NCBI GenBank assembly: GCA_021769725.1
Contig: JAETSI010000001.1
Location: 167,340 to 231,339, forward strand
Length of the DNA stretch: 64,000 nt
Direction of reading: 5' to 3'
Source: Oscillospiraceae bacterium
GTDB lineage: Bacteria > Bacillota > Clostridia > Oscillospirales > Ruminococcaceae
A program made the translations under genes and the position numbers. Positions 52,343-60,520 of the stretch are shown one piece after another (positions within the stretch are counted from its first letter, which is position 1; every line of letters begins with the position of its first letter). The notes under the pieces were generated by a model, which had not been told where the DNA came from, made no database searches, and saw nothing but the letters and a program-made list of their open reading frames with translations.

Positions 52343-53194
52343 ATGAATATACTTGTAGTGGGACTTGGACTTATAGGCGGATCTCTTTGCAAGGCACTGA
52401 AAAAATATACATATCATACCGTTTATGGCAGCGATATAAATCATGATATTGAGTACGCGGCTTTAAGAGATGTTGCTATCGACAAGCCTTTTAACGGTGA
52501 TTTCACGGATGTTGATCTTGCAGTAATAGCGCTTTTCCCGGATGCAGCCGAGAATTGGCTTCGCAGCAATGCATCAAAAATGAACAAGAACACTCTTATC
52601 ACTGACGTCTGCGGCATAAAGGGCAGATTTGCAGACAGAATGAAAGATATTTCTGAAGAAAACGGTTTAAGATATGTAGGACTACACCCGATGGCTGGAA
52701 AAGAATTTGGCGGTTATCACAATAGTACAGCAGATCTGTTTATTAAGGCAAATTTCATTGTTGCTCCATTTGAAACCAGCAGTGAGGATGATGTCGAGCT
52801 GCTTAAAAGTCTTGCACGTGAACTCGGTGCAGGAAAGATTGTTGTGACAACTCCTGAAAATCATGACAGAATGATTGCATATACGTCGCAGTTGGCTCAC
52901 ATTGTTTCAAGCGCTTATGTAAAAAGTCCGGAACTTGGTCTTGAATGCGGATTCAGCGGCGGAAGTTTCCAGGATATGACCAGGATTGCTACAATGAATG
53001 AGAAAATGTGGACGGAACTGTTTATGCAGAATAGGGAATATCTGATATATGAACTTGATCTGCTTATTGAAAATCTTAGTAAATATAGTGTTGCCCTCAA
53101 GAATGACGACGCCAAAGAGATGAACCGTCTTATTGCAGAGGGCAGGGAACTCAAGGAAAATAATATCCGTAATCGTGTAGGTCAGCCTAATTAA
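52343..53194 (+). CDS. tyrA: Prephenate dehydrogenase
   Basis: 283 residues from ATG 52343 (AAGGAG upstream). NAD-binding GLGLIGGSLCKALKK at the N-terminus, LITDVCGIKG, the substrate-binding GLHPMAGKEFGGYHNSTADLF and the HDRMIAYTSQLAHIVSSA catalytic His region, all standard for TyrA. Makes 4-hydroxyphenylpyruvate for tyrosine. No ACT or chorismate mutase domain. No other aroma-pathway gene adjoins it. Confidence 0.93.
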   Translation: MNILVVGLGLIGGSLCKALKKYTYHTVYGSDINHDIEYAALRDVAIDKPFNGDFTDVDLAVIALFPDAAENWLRSNASKMNKNTLITDVCGIKGRFADRMKDISEENGLRYVGLHPMAGKEFGGYHNSTADLFIKANFIVAPFETSSEDDVELLKSLARELGAGKIVVTTPENHDRMIAYTSQLAHIVSSAYVKSPELGLECGFSGGSFQDMTRIATMNEKMWTELFMQNREYLIYELDLLIENLSKYSVALKNDDAKEMNRLIAEGRELKENNIRNRVGQPN

Positions 53195-53248
53195 AATATG
53201 GCAGTACCGTACAAAGCCGTCAGATGTGATTTGTGGTGCTGCCAATTT

Positions 53249-54196
53249 TCATGCAAAGTATTTCTTTTCAAAATCCGGAGTACCGGCTGTAATTTTAAGG
53301 TGATTCAGATAAAACAGAGGAGAATCCTCTGGTATTTTGAACTCCAACGAAAAGGCACAGAGCTGTTGGGAAAACACTCCGAATTGTTTGTTTATCTCAA
53401 GGTCTCCGTACTTACCATCCCCCAGGATTGGTGCGCCGATATGTGCCAGATGTGCCCTTATCTGATGGGTACGTCCCGTAAACAATGTGACTTCTACGAG
53501 AGTGAGTCTGCCGTTTCTTCCGAGGACTTTGTATCCGGTTTTTATCGGTTTGTATCCAATTTCAGGAATATCTGAAATTAATGCAAGGTTTTCAGAAGCG
53601 TCCTTCCGGTGGTATGCAGAGACGATATCATTGTTTCTTGGCGGCGGTGAAATACACACACAGTGATAAATTTTACGTATATTGCTTTTTTGGATAGCCG
53701 CATTTATTTCTCGGAGAGCAGTGGCGTTTTTTGCTGCTGTCACAAGTCCGGAGGTGTTTCTGTCTAAGCGGCTGCAAAGTGCCGGAGCAAATGAGCTTTC
53801 CTGTTCCGGGATATACTCTTTTTTATTGTAAAGATAGTGCTTTATGCGATTGATGAGGGTATCACTGCTGCCGCTTCCGGAGTGCGAATCAATGCCTGTG
53901 TTTTTGAAAACGACTATGATATTCTTGTCCTCAAAAGCAATATCAAGATCAGTGGGAGCATCCAGAAAAGAAAGATCATGCTTTTTGACTGCGGAAAGAT
54001 CATCTTTGACATAGATCGTTACGGTATCACCTTCATGAAGAACAGTAGATATTTCACATCTTTTGCCGTTGATTTTGATGTCTTTTTTACGAATTAGTTT
54101 ATACATCATATTTTTTGGCAGCTGAGGCATAGATTTTGTAATAAATTTGTCAACTCTCTGACCGCTGTCGTTACTGTTTATTAAAAAAATATTCAT
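53249..54196 (-). CDS. RluA-family pseudouridine synthase with S4 domain
   Basis: 315 residues from ATG 54196. N-terminal S4 RNA-binding domain (QRVDKFITKSMPQLPKNMMYKLIRKKDIKING) and the catalytic motif ALCSRLDRNTSGLVTAAK, where the Asp attacks the target uridine. GRTHQIRAHLAHIGAPILGDGKYG is the second conserved block. Resembles RluC/RluD types that modify 23S rRNA. Target positions not deducible. Confidence 0.9.
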   Translation of the reverse strand: MNIFLINSNDSGQRVDKFITKSMPQLPKNMMYKLIRKKDIKINGKRCEISTVLHEGDTVTIYVKDDLSAVKKHDLSFLDAPTDLDIAFEDKNIIVVFKNTGIDSHSGSGSSDTLINRIKHYLYNKKEYIPEQESSFAPALCSRLDRNTSGLVTAAKNATALREINAAIQKSNIRKIYHCVCISPPPRNNDIVSAYHRKDASENLALISDIPEIGYKPIKTGYKVLGRNGRLTLVEVTLFTGRTHQIRAHLAHIGAPILGDGKYGDLEINKQFGVFSQQLCAFSLEFKIPEDSPLFYLNHLKITAGTPDFEKKYFA

Positions 54197-54309
54197 ATAG
54201 TAATCATCTGCTTTCAAATTAATTTATGCAAGATTAACAAATATTTACTTTGCGTATAGTATAGTATTACAAAGTTATATTTTTACAGGAATTAATTTTC
54301 TGATTATGC

Positions 54310-54338
54310 TTGAAAAAATAATTGGAATACGCTATAAT
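54310..54338 (+). promoter_or_regulatory. Promoter of the lysozyme gene
   Basis: TTGAAA (54310-54315), 17-base spacer, TATAAT (54333-54338). The leader contains an ATGCTAAAA/TTTTAGCAT hairpin around 54370-54402. Confidence 0.8.
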
Positions 54339-54461
54339 TAATGTGTTGGAAATTGTGATTAAAAAAATGAATGCTAAAAAAGTTTTTAATTATTTTAGCA
54401 TGATACATCTTTAAAAATATAAGATTCACAAGGGAAGGAAGAGCAATAGGAGGTGCTTTTT

Positions 54462-56036
54462 ATGAAAAGATATTATCGGATTATCTCATCTATTCTTTCA
54501 ATTGTGATTTCCGGGTCATCAGTTTGTATGTATACTAATGCTGAAGATACATCTTCAGTAAATTATAGCACATTATTGTCGGAAAGTAAAGACCAGGAAA
54601 AAAATTTGTCAGTTATTTCTGCGTCAGATGCAGATATTACGTCTGACAGTGTGTCTTCCGGTGAGATTCCGTTCGATGTATTTGATATCTATAATGCTCA
54701 TATGGCAGTCGGAAACGTAACTGACCCCGACACTCCGGAAGATATCTACCGTGAGTCATGGGGCATTGACGTTTCTCAGTGGCAGGGCGATATAAACTGG
54801 CAGTATGTAAAGGACAGTGGTGTGGACTTCGCCATAATTCGTTCCGGATACGGCAAAGAACTTAGTCAGGAAGATCCTAAATTCCGTCAGAATATGGCAG
54901 GCGCTCAGGCAGCCGGCATTGACTGCGGAACTTACTGGTACAGCTATGCTCTTACTGTTGATGAGGCTTATCAGGAGGCGGAAGTCTGCTATGAGATAAT
55001 CAAAGATTATGATTTTACTTATCCGGTCTACTTTGATATAGAGGATCCGTCGCAGATGAATCTTTCTACGGCAGAGGTTTCTGCCATTGTTGAAGCATTT
55101 TGTACCAGACTTCAGGAAAAGGGATGCTATGTAGGCGTTTACAGCTGTGCAAGCTTTCTGACCACGAAGATCTATGATTCCGTTCTGGAAAAGTATGATG
55201 TATGGGTTGCTCATTATACAAATGCCGATAAGCCTGATTTTTACGGCGATTACGGTATGTGGCAGTATACCAGCAACGGTGCGGCTCAGGTAAACGGAAT
55301 TTATACTGAAACGCTTGACCTTGATTACTGTTATATCAATTATCCATATGTCATTGCAGAAAACATCCAAACTCCGGTTCAGCCGATAACTCCGCCGGCG
55401 TATATTGATCCCGATGTTACAGCAAAGGGTATAGACGTATCGGAATGGCAGGGAGATATAGACTGGAATGCGGTAGCAGCAAATGATATCCAGTTTGCAA
55501 TCATCCGTGCAGGGTATGGTATGTACGAGAGCCAGACAGATTCATCTTTTGCAAAGAATTATACCGATGCCAAAGCAGCCGGACTTGATGTCGGAACTTA
55601 TTGGTATAGCTATGCAAAAACACCGGAAGAAGCAGTTAAAGAGGCAGAAGTATTCTGTAAGGTTATTGAAGGATGTCAGTTTGAATATCCTTTGTATGTA
55701 AACATTGATGATTCTGTCGTTTCCGGATTGAGCAATGACGAAGTTGAAGCAATTGTTGATGCTTTCTGCTCTTATGTTGAATCTAAGGGATATTTTATTG
55801 GTATAATTGGTTCCGTTGAATTAATGAACAGTCGCTTTAATGATGAACTCTTAAAAAAATATGCTGTTTGGATATCGCAGTTCGGAGTTCCTACTCCGGC
55901 TTTCAACAGAATTTACGGTATGTGGCAGTATTCAATGTCAGGTACTGTCAGTGGAATTTCCGGTGCTGTTGATTGTAATTACTGTTATGACGAATATCCG
56001 GAGATCATAAAGAATGCTCATTTAAACGGATTTTAA
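54462..56036 (+). CDS. Secreted GH25 muramidase with tandem GH25 domains, second one degenerate
   Basis: 524 residues from ATG 54462 (AGGAGGTG upstream). Signal peptide 1-28, then a Ser/Asp-rich linker. First GH25 (about 100-300) starts GIDVSQWQGDINW and keeps the catalytic DxE in YFDIEDPS. Second GH25 (about 325-520) starts GIDVSEWQGDIDW but the same position reads YVNIDDS, with Asp to Asn and Glu to Asp, so it is likely inactive and may bind peptidoglycan. Hydrolyses the glycan backbone of cell wall. A hairpin terminator follows. Confidence 0.92.
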   Translation: MKRYYRIISSILSIVISGSSVCMYTNAEDTSSVNYSTLLSESKDQEKNLSVISASDADITSDSVSSGEIPFDVFDIYNAHMAVGNVTDPDTPEDIYRESWGIDVSQWQGDINWQYVKDSGVDFAIIRSGYGKELSQEDPKFRQNMAGAQAAGIDCGTYWYSYALTVDEAYQEAEVCYEIIKDYDFTYPVYFDIEDPSQMNLSTAEVSAIVEAFCTRLQEKGCYVGVYSCASFLTTKIYDSVLEKYDVWVAHYTNADKPDFYGDYGMWQYTSNGAAQVNGIYTETLDLDYCYINYPYVIAENIQTPVQPITPPAYIDPDVTAKGIDVSEWQGDIDWNAVAANDIQFAIIRAGYGMYESQTDSSFAKNYTDAKAAGLDVGTYWYSYAKTPEEAVKEAEVFCKVIEGCQFEYPLYVNIDDSVVSGLSNDEVEAIVDAFCSYVESKGYFIGIIGSVELMNSRFNDELLKKYAVWISQFGVPTPAFNRIYGMWQYSMSGTVSGISGAVDCNYCYDEYPEIIKNAHLNGF

Positions 56037-56063
56037 TACATATAATGGAATTTATCAGCAGAT

Positions 56064-56094
56064 CCGTACAGTCGGTTATCCGATGTACGGGTTT
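56064..56094 (+). terminator. Terminator of the lysozyme gene
   Basis: CCGTACA with TGTACGG, inner TCGG/CCGA pairs, then a T-rich stretch. Confidence 0.7.
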
Positions 56095-56100
56095 GCTTTT

Positions 56101-56284
56101 ATACTCGCCGCTATTGCAAAATATCCAAAGAATGCTAAACAGAAATTTTGTATGTCAAGGCGGAGGAGGAAGGCATACTGTCGTACCCCAAGGGCACTTC
56201 CGTTGGGCGTATGGGGACGACGACAACGCAGGCTGACAAAATTTATGTCAGTAGTACTGAATATTTTGCAATAGCGGCGAGTAT
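56101..56284. mobile_element. MITE-like element with 24-bp perfect terminal inverted repeats
   Basis: Ends ATACTCGCCGCTATTGC... (56101-56124) and its exact complement (56261-56284) enclose 136 bases with internal CCCCA/TGGGG and GTCGT/ACGAC pairs and no gene. It lies between the lysozyme terminator and addB; the addB ribosome-binding site begins eight bases beyond it. It shares the short motif GTACCCCAAGG with the 20248 element but the ends differ. Confidence 0.78.
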
Positions 56285-56301
56285 ATATCTGTGGAGGTTT
56301 T

Positions 56302-59300
56302 ATGGTTGAATTTATAATAGGTCAGGCAGGCAGCGGAAAAACTACTATGATGTTTGAGAAAATCAAGAAAAACGCCGGTAACGTCTGTATTATCGTACCG
56401 GAACAGTATTCATATGAATTTGATAAAACATTGTATTTTTATCTTGGCGCTGATGTATTCAATGAATTGTTTTCATCAACTTTTACTGGACTTTCCAGGC
56501 AGCTTTTCCAATTTTACGGAGAGCCGGGGCGCAGCGGAGAATATGCCGATGAACTTGCTCAGATGATAATGATATATCAAGCGGTGAATTCTGTCCGGAA
56601 TATGCCTGGAGTAATGACCTATTTCCGAACCAGAAGTACTCAGAATGGATTTGCAGAGGAGGTTCTCAATCTTATCAATGACATGAAGAGATCGGGAATT
56701 GAACCGGAGCAGCTTGCTATAAAAATTCCTGCGGCAGATAAGCGCCTGTCGGATAAGATCTTGGATATTTCGATGATCTATCTTGAATATGAGCGGCTGA
56801 TGAAAGAATACGGCTTTAAGAACAGCCTTGACAATATTAAATTGGGTGCGGCGATAGCTGCTGCAAACGGATGGTTTAAGGGAAAAAGTGTCTATATAGA
56901 TGAATTTGAAAGCTTTACCGGCGATCAGCTTGCTATGCTCAAAGTTATTCTGGAACATTCTGACAATGTCACTATAGTTCTTCGTACAGATGACATAAAT
57001 GCAGGAGAATTCACTCTTTTTGAAACAGTCAACAGAACTTTTCGGTGCATTGCAGGCATTTGTGCTGATCTTGGCAAAGAATATCGTGTTACTGTTTGTT
57101 CCGAAAGCCGGAGATTCAAGAATCCGGAGCTTGAATATCTGAGCAGCAGGATTCTGAGAAATCTTGAAAATGATTCAGAAAATGCTCCTGAGCCACATAA
57201 TATTCGTATTTTCGAGTCAAGAGATATGTACGGAGAGGCAGAGTTCGTATGTGCGTCTATAAGACGGCTCATAAACAGTGACCGAACCTTGAAATACCGT
57301 GATATAGCCGTTATTTCTAATGATATATCATCATATACCGGTGTGCTTGAAGGAGCGTTCAGACGATATGATATTCCTTATTTTTTAAGCGTTGAGAGAC
57401 CGGTTAATCATACGGCAGTCATGGTATTCTTTACATCGCTTCTGAGTTTGCTGATTTCAGCTAAAATGTGTTCGGAGCATATTTTCAGAATGATGAAAAG
57501 CGGAATTATGGATCTGTCGTTGACGGATGTATCACTTTTGGAAAATTACTGCTATAAATGGAGCATTGACGGTGATACGTGGTGCAGTCCTTTTACGGCT
57601 GATGATGTGAATCTGAAAAAACTTGAGGGTATTCGCAGGGATTTTATTACGCCTGTAATTTCACTTAAACGAAAGCTTTGCAGAAAGCTGACGGCTGAAA
57701 AAGCAGCTGCACTGTTGTATGAATATCTTATAAATTGCGGTGCAGAGCGGAATACCGGCAGGCTTATGGGAAAGCTGATAAGGGAAAATCTTGACTTTGA
57801 AGCATCCGAGCTGAAACGTTTATGGGGATGCCTTATAGATATTTTGGATAGTATAAGCAGCACTCTCGGAGGAAAAGAGATCAGATTCAGTGATCTGGTT
57901 AAGATTATCCGGTCAATGGTCGGCAGGATAAAATATTCTGTTCCGCCACAGACGCTGGACGCTGTTATTGCTGCCTCGTCACGGACAGCACGTCTCAATG
58001 CGCCCAAAGTAGTTTTTGCTATTGGTTCAAATGACGGAGATTTTCCGAATTTCGTAAATATTCACGGACTTTTTTCGGAATCAGACAAGATGAAGCTGGC
58101 AAAGAACGGAATAGAGATATCACGTCCTCTTTCCGATCTTATTGCATCCGAACGACTGGTGGTATACAAGGCTTTGTCGGCAGCTTCGGAAAAGCTGTAT
58201 ATAACCTATCCGCTGTCAGATCTGTCCGGTCAGGCTAAATACCCGTCTCAGGTAATCGACAGCGTGATCGCAATGTTCGGAGATGATAAAATGCGTCTTA
58301 CCGTCAGGGATACTCCGCCTCATTTCTATGCTGTTACCATGCATTCAACGTTCTATCATTATATGCAGAACAGAGATCCGGGAAGTACAGAATCGGCTTC
58401 GCTTAATCACGTTCTTTGCAGTGATGACAGCTATAAGAGTCGTATCTCATACGTGCTCAGCCGCAGTTCATACAAGCAGGATTTCACGATTGACAGCAGT
58501 ATTATGCAGAAGCTTAAAAGCTTTGATCCGCTGGTTATTTCTCCGTCCAGTCTGGATGAATTTAATCAGTGCCATTTCCGGTATTTCTGCGATAAGTGTC
58601 TGCGTCTTTTCACAAATGAAAAAATGGAGTTTGACGCCAGAGCTGCCGGAGATCTTTTTCATATTTGTTTCAAAAGCATTCTGGCTTCACGTTCAAAGGA
58701 CAGTTTTCTGAAATTATCATATGACGATTTTGCACGAGAAATCAGCATATGTGCAGATAAATTCCGTGAGGAGAGACTTGCCGGAGATTTTGTTAAAGAT
58801 CCAAGGTCTGACATGATATTCAAAAAGATCACCGAGCGTATGACAAATGTTTTTCTTCATACGCAGCAGTCGCTTATGGCATCTGATTTTATTCCGCATT
58901 CGTATGAGCTTGATTTGAGGAATCAGCATTCAGTGTCAATTAATTTTGGTGAAAAATACAGGCTTGAATTCGGCGGCGTGGTGGATAGAGCTGACATCTG
59001 TGAAATAGACGGTGAAAAATACGTCCGCATTGTGGATTATAAGAGCAGCCGTAAAAATATCACACCTGTCACGCTTGGGAGCGGAATAAACTTACAGATG
59101 CTTATGTATCTTTTTTCTGCAACTGATAAAGGCGGAGAATATGAAGATTGTCAGCCTGCCGGGGTTCTTTATTCTCCCGTTCAGCTTCAGGATTTTTCGC
59201 CGGAGAGCTGTAAAATCAACAGTTTCAACAGTGAAATGCTTAATTCCTCGTTGAAAACAAGTGGTCTGGTACTAAGCGATATGAAGGTTCTTGATGCTAT

Positions 59301-59613
59301 GGAAAAGGGAGTGGAAGGAAATTATATTCCTGCAAAGGTGAAGAAATCAGGTGAACTATACGCTGATTCTTCCTGTATTTCACGGGAAGCAATGGAGCGT
59401 CTCCGTGATTTTTCCTATAGAAAGCTGAAAGAAATGGCAGAAATGCTGCTTGCCGGAAATGCAGAGGCTGTGCCGCTTGTTTCCGGTGGAACTGTTCCGT
59501 GTACGTACTGCAATTATGTAAATATCTGCGATAACTCAAAGCTTGAACGGTTCAGGGAGCCTGATCCAGACAGCGTTGCGGAAGCAGCAGAAATAATGGA
59601 GGTCAAAAAATGA
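56302..59613 (+). CDS. addB: ATP-dependent helicase/nuclease subunit B (AddB)
   Basis: 1103 residues. N-terminal Walker A GQAGSGKTT, UvrD-like helicase domains (helicase activity is normally inactive in AddB), and a C-terminal RecB-type nuclease domain with VDRADICEIDGEKYVRIVDYKSSR. The iron-sulfur ligands are a Cys in NQCHFRYFC and the PCTYCNYVNIC set. With AddA it resects double-strand breaks. addA is not next to it in the window; the following gene is a small Spx-like protein, so addA is elsewhere or beyond. Confidence 0.93.
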   Translation: MVEFIIGQAGSGKTTMMFEKIKKNAGNVCIIVPEQYSYEFDKTLYFYLGADVFNELFSSTFTGLSRQLFQFYGEPGRSGEYADELAQMIMIYQAVNSVRNMPGVMTYFRTRSTQNGFAEEVLNLINDMKRSGIEPEQLAIKIPAADKRLSDKILDISMIYLEYERLMKEYGFKNSLDNIKLGAAIAAANGWFKGKSVYIDEFESFTGDQLAMLKVILEHSDNVTIVLRTDDINAGEFTLFETVNRTFRCIAGICADLGKEYRVTVCSESRRFKNPELEYLSSRILRNLENDSENAPEPHNIRIFESRDMYGEAEFVCASIRRLINSDRTLKYRDIAVISNDISSYTGVLEGAFRRYDIPYFLSVERPVNHTAVMVFFTSLLSLLISAKMCSEHIFRMMKSGIMDLSLTDVSLLENYCYKWSIDGDTWCSPFTADDVNLKKLEGIRRDFITPVISLKRKLCRKLTAEKAAALLYEYLINCGAERNTGRLMGKLIRENLDFEASELKRLWGCLIDILDSISSTLGGKEIRFSDLVKIIRSMVGRIKYSVPPQTLDAVIAASSRTARLNAPKVVFAIGSNDGDFPNFVNIHGLFSESDKMKLAKNGIEISRPLSDLIASERLVVYKALSAASEKLYITYPLSDLSGQAKYPSQVIDSVIAMFGDDKMRLTVRDTPPHFYAVTMHSTFYHYMQNRDPGSTESASLNHVLCSDDSYKSRISYVLSRSSYKQDFTIDSSIMQKLKSFDPLVISPSSLDEFNQCHFRYFCDKCLRLFTNEKMEFDARAAGDLFHICFKSILASRSKDSFLKLSYDDFAREISICADKFREERLAGDFVKDPRSDMIFKKITERMTNVFLHTQQSLMASDFIPHSYELDLRNQHSVSINFGEKYRLEFGGVVDRADICEIDGEKYVRIVDYKSSRKNITPVTLGSGINLQMLMYLFSATDKGGEYEDCQPAGVLYSPVQLQDFSPESCKINSFNSEMLNSSLKTSGLVLSDMKVLDAMEKGVEGNYIPAKVKKSGELYADSSCISREAMERLRDFSYRKLKEMAEMLLAGNAEAVPLVSGGTVPCTYCNYVNICDNSKLERFREPDPDSVAEAAEIMEVKK

Positions 59614-59960
59614 AATTTATATGTTATCCTAAATGCACTACTTGTAAAAAAGCTCAGAACTGGCTTGATTCAAAGGGAATTGAGTACAGTCTGAGAAATA
59701 TTAAGGAAGAAAATCCGACCTATGAAGAACTGAAGGAATGGTATGGAAAATCCGGTCTGCCGCTGAAAAAATTTTTTAACACCAGCGGAATGCTCTATCG
59801 TTCAATGAATCTGAAAGACAAACTTGGCGATATGACCGACGAGGAAAAACTCAGACTGCTCGCCGGGGACGGAATGCTGGTAAAAAGACCCATTCTTGTA
59901 ACGGCTGATACGGTTATTCTGGGATTTAAGGAATCGGAATGGGAGAAGCTTTCAGGCTGA
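59610..59960 (+). CDS. Spx/ArsC-family (arsenate-reductase-like) protein
   Basis: 116 residues, thioredoxin-like fold. N-terminal YPKCTTCKKAQNWLDSKGIEY with CxxC (Cys at 8 and 11), Arg and cis-Pro region VKRPILVTAD typical of the ArsC/Spx/YffB superfamily. It may regulate RNA polymerase like Spx or act as a reductase; the short, acidic C-terminus does not decide. It overlaps addB by four bases, so it is co-expressed. Confidence 0.88.
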   Translation: MKFICYPKCTTCKKAQNWLDSKGIEYSLRNIKEENPTYEELKEWYGKSGLPLKKFFNTSGMLYRSMNLKDKLGDMTDEEKLRLLAGDGMLVKRPILVTADTVILGFKESEWEKLSG

Positions 59961-59980
59961 TTTCGTGGTAAAAATTATGA

Positions 59981-60017
59981 AAATCCCCATGACAGATAAT
60001 AGTCATGGGGATTTTTT
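59981..60017 (+). terminator. Terminator after the addB operon
   Basis: AAATCCCCATGAC and GTCATGGGGATTT, 13 bp, then T-run. Confidence 0.92.
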
Positions 60018-60046
60018 ATGTTTGGATCAAATTTTTTTCATGGAAA

Positions 60047-60385
60047 TCAGGCGCCTTTTAATTTGGATTGAGTCTCTATAAGCTCGGACATGAGATATTC
60101 TACTTTTCCCCGGCTGCGTTCTGACAGAGTTCTCCAGCCGCTTAGAAGAGCGGATTCGTCTTCGTTTACAGACATTTCCTGTTTGTGTCTGCATCTTCCG
60201 GCAAGATAATCAAGACTTACGCCGTAGTAATCGGCAAGCTGAATGGCACGTGAAAATGGCAGCTCACGTTCTCCTTTTTCATATTTTCCGTAATACTGAG
60301 CCGTTGTGCCGAGATATTCGGCGATCTCCGACTGCGTTTTGTCTGCGTCTTCTCTTAAATCCCTGATACGCTGGTAAAAAGCCAT
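60047..60385 (-). CDS. Xre-family HTH regulator
   Basis: 112 residues from ATG 60385 (AAAGGATG upstream). HTH at about 5-60 (RIRDLREDADKTQSEIAEYLGTTAQYYGKYEKGERELPFSRAIQLADYYGVSLDYLAGR) as in Cro/CI-type DNA-binding proteins, plus a C-terminal amphipathic tail. It is divergent from the CHAP/dockerin gene and shares its 135-bp intergenic region, which contains TATAGTC-N6-GACTATA (60474-60493), so it probably regulates that gene or itself. Confidence 0.9.
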   Translation of the reverse strand: MAFYQRIRDLREDADKTQSEIAEYLGTTAQYYGKYEKGERELPFSRAIQLADYYGVSLDYLAGRCRHKQEMSVNEDESALLSGWRTLSERSRGKVEYLMSELIETQSKLKGA

Positions 60386-60434
60386 ATGTGACACATCCTT
60401 TCAAAATTATTTTATCATAAATGACTAAAAACTA

Positions 60435-60493
60435 TTGACATATTAATCTAAATAGGTTATAATACTATTACAGTATAGTCGGATGTGACTATA
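60435..60493 (+). promoter_or_regulatory. Promoter and putative operator of the CHAP/dockerin gene
   Basis: TTGACA (60435-60440), 17-base spacer, TATAAT (60458-60463). An inverted repeat TATAGTC-N6-GACTATA (60474-60493) is just downstream, where a repressor such as the divergent Xre protein could block polymerase. Confidence 0.7.
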
Positions 60494-60520
60494 AGTATTA
60501 TGAACAGGAGTTGATATTTT

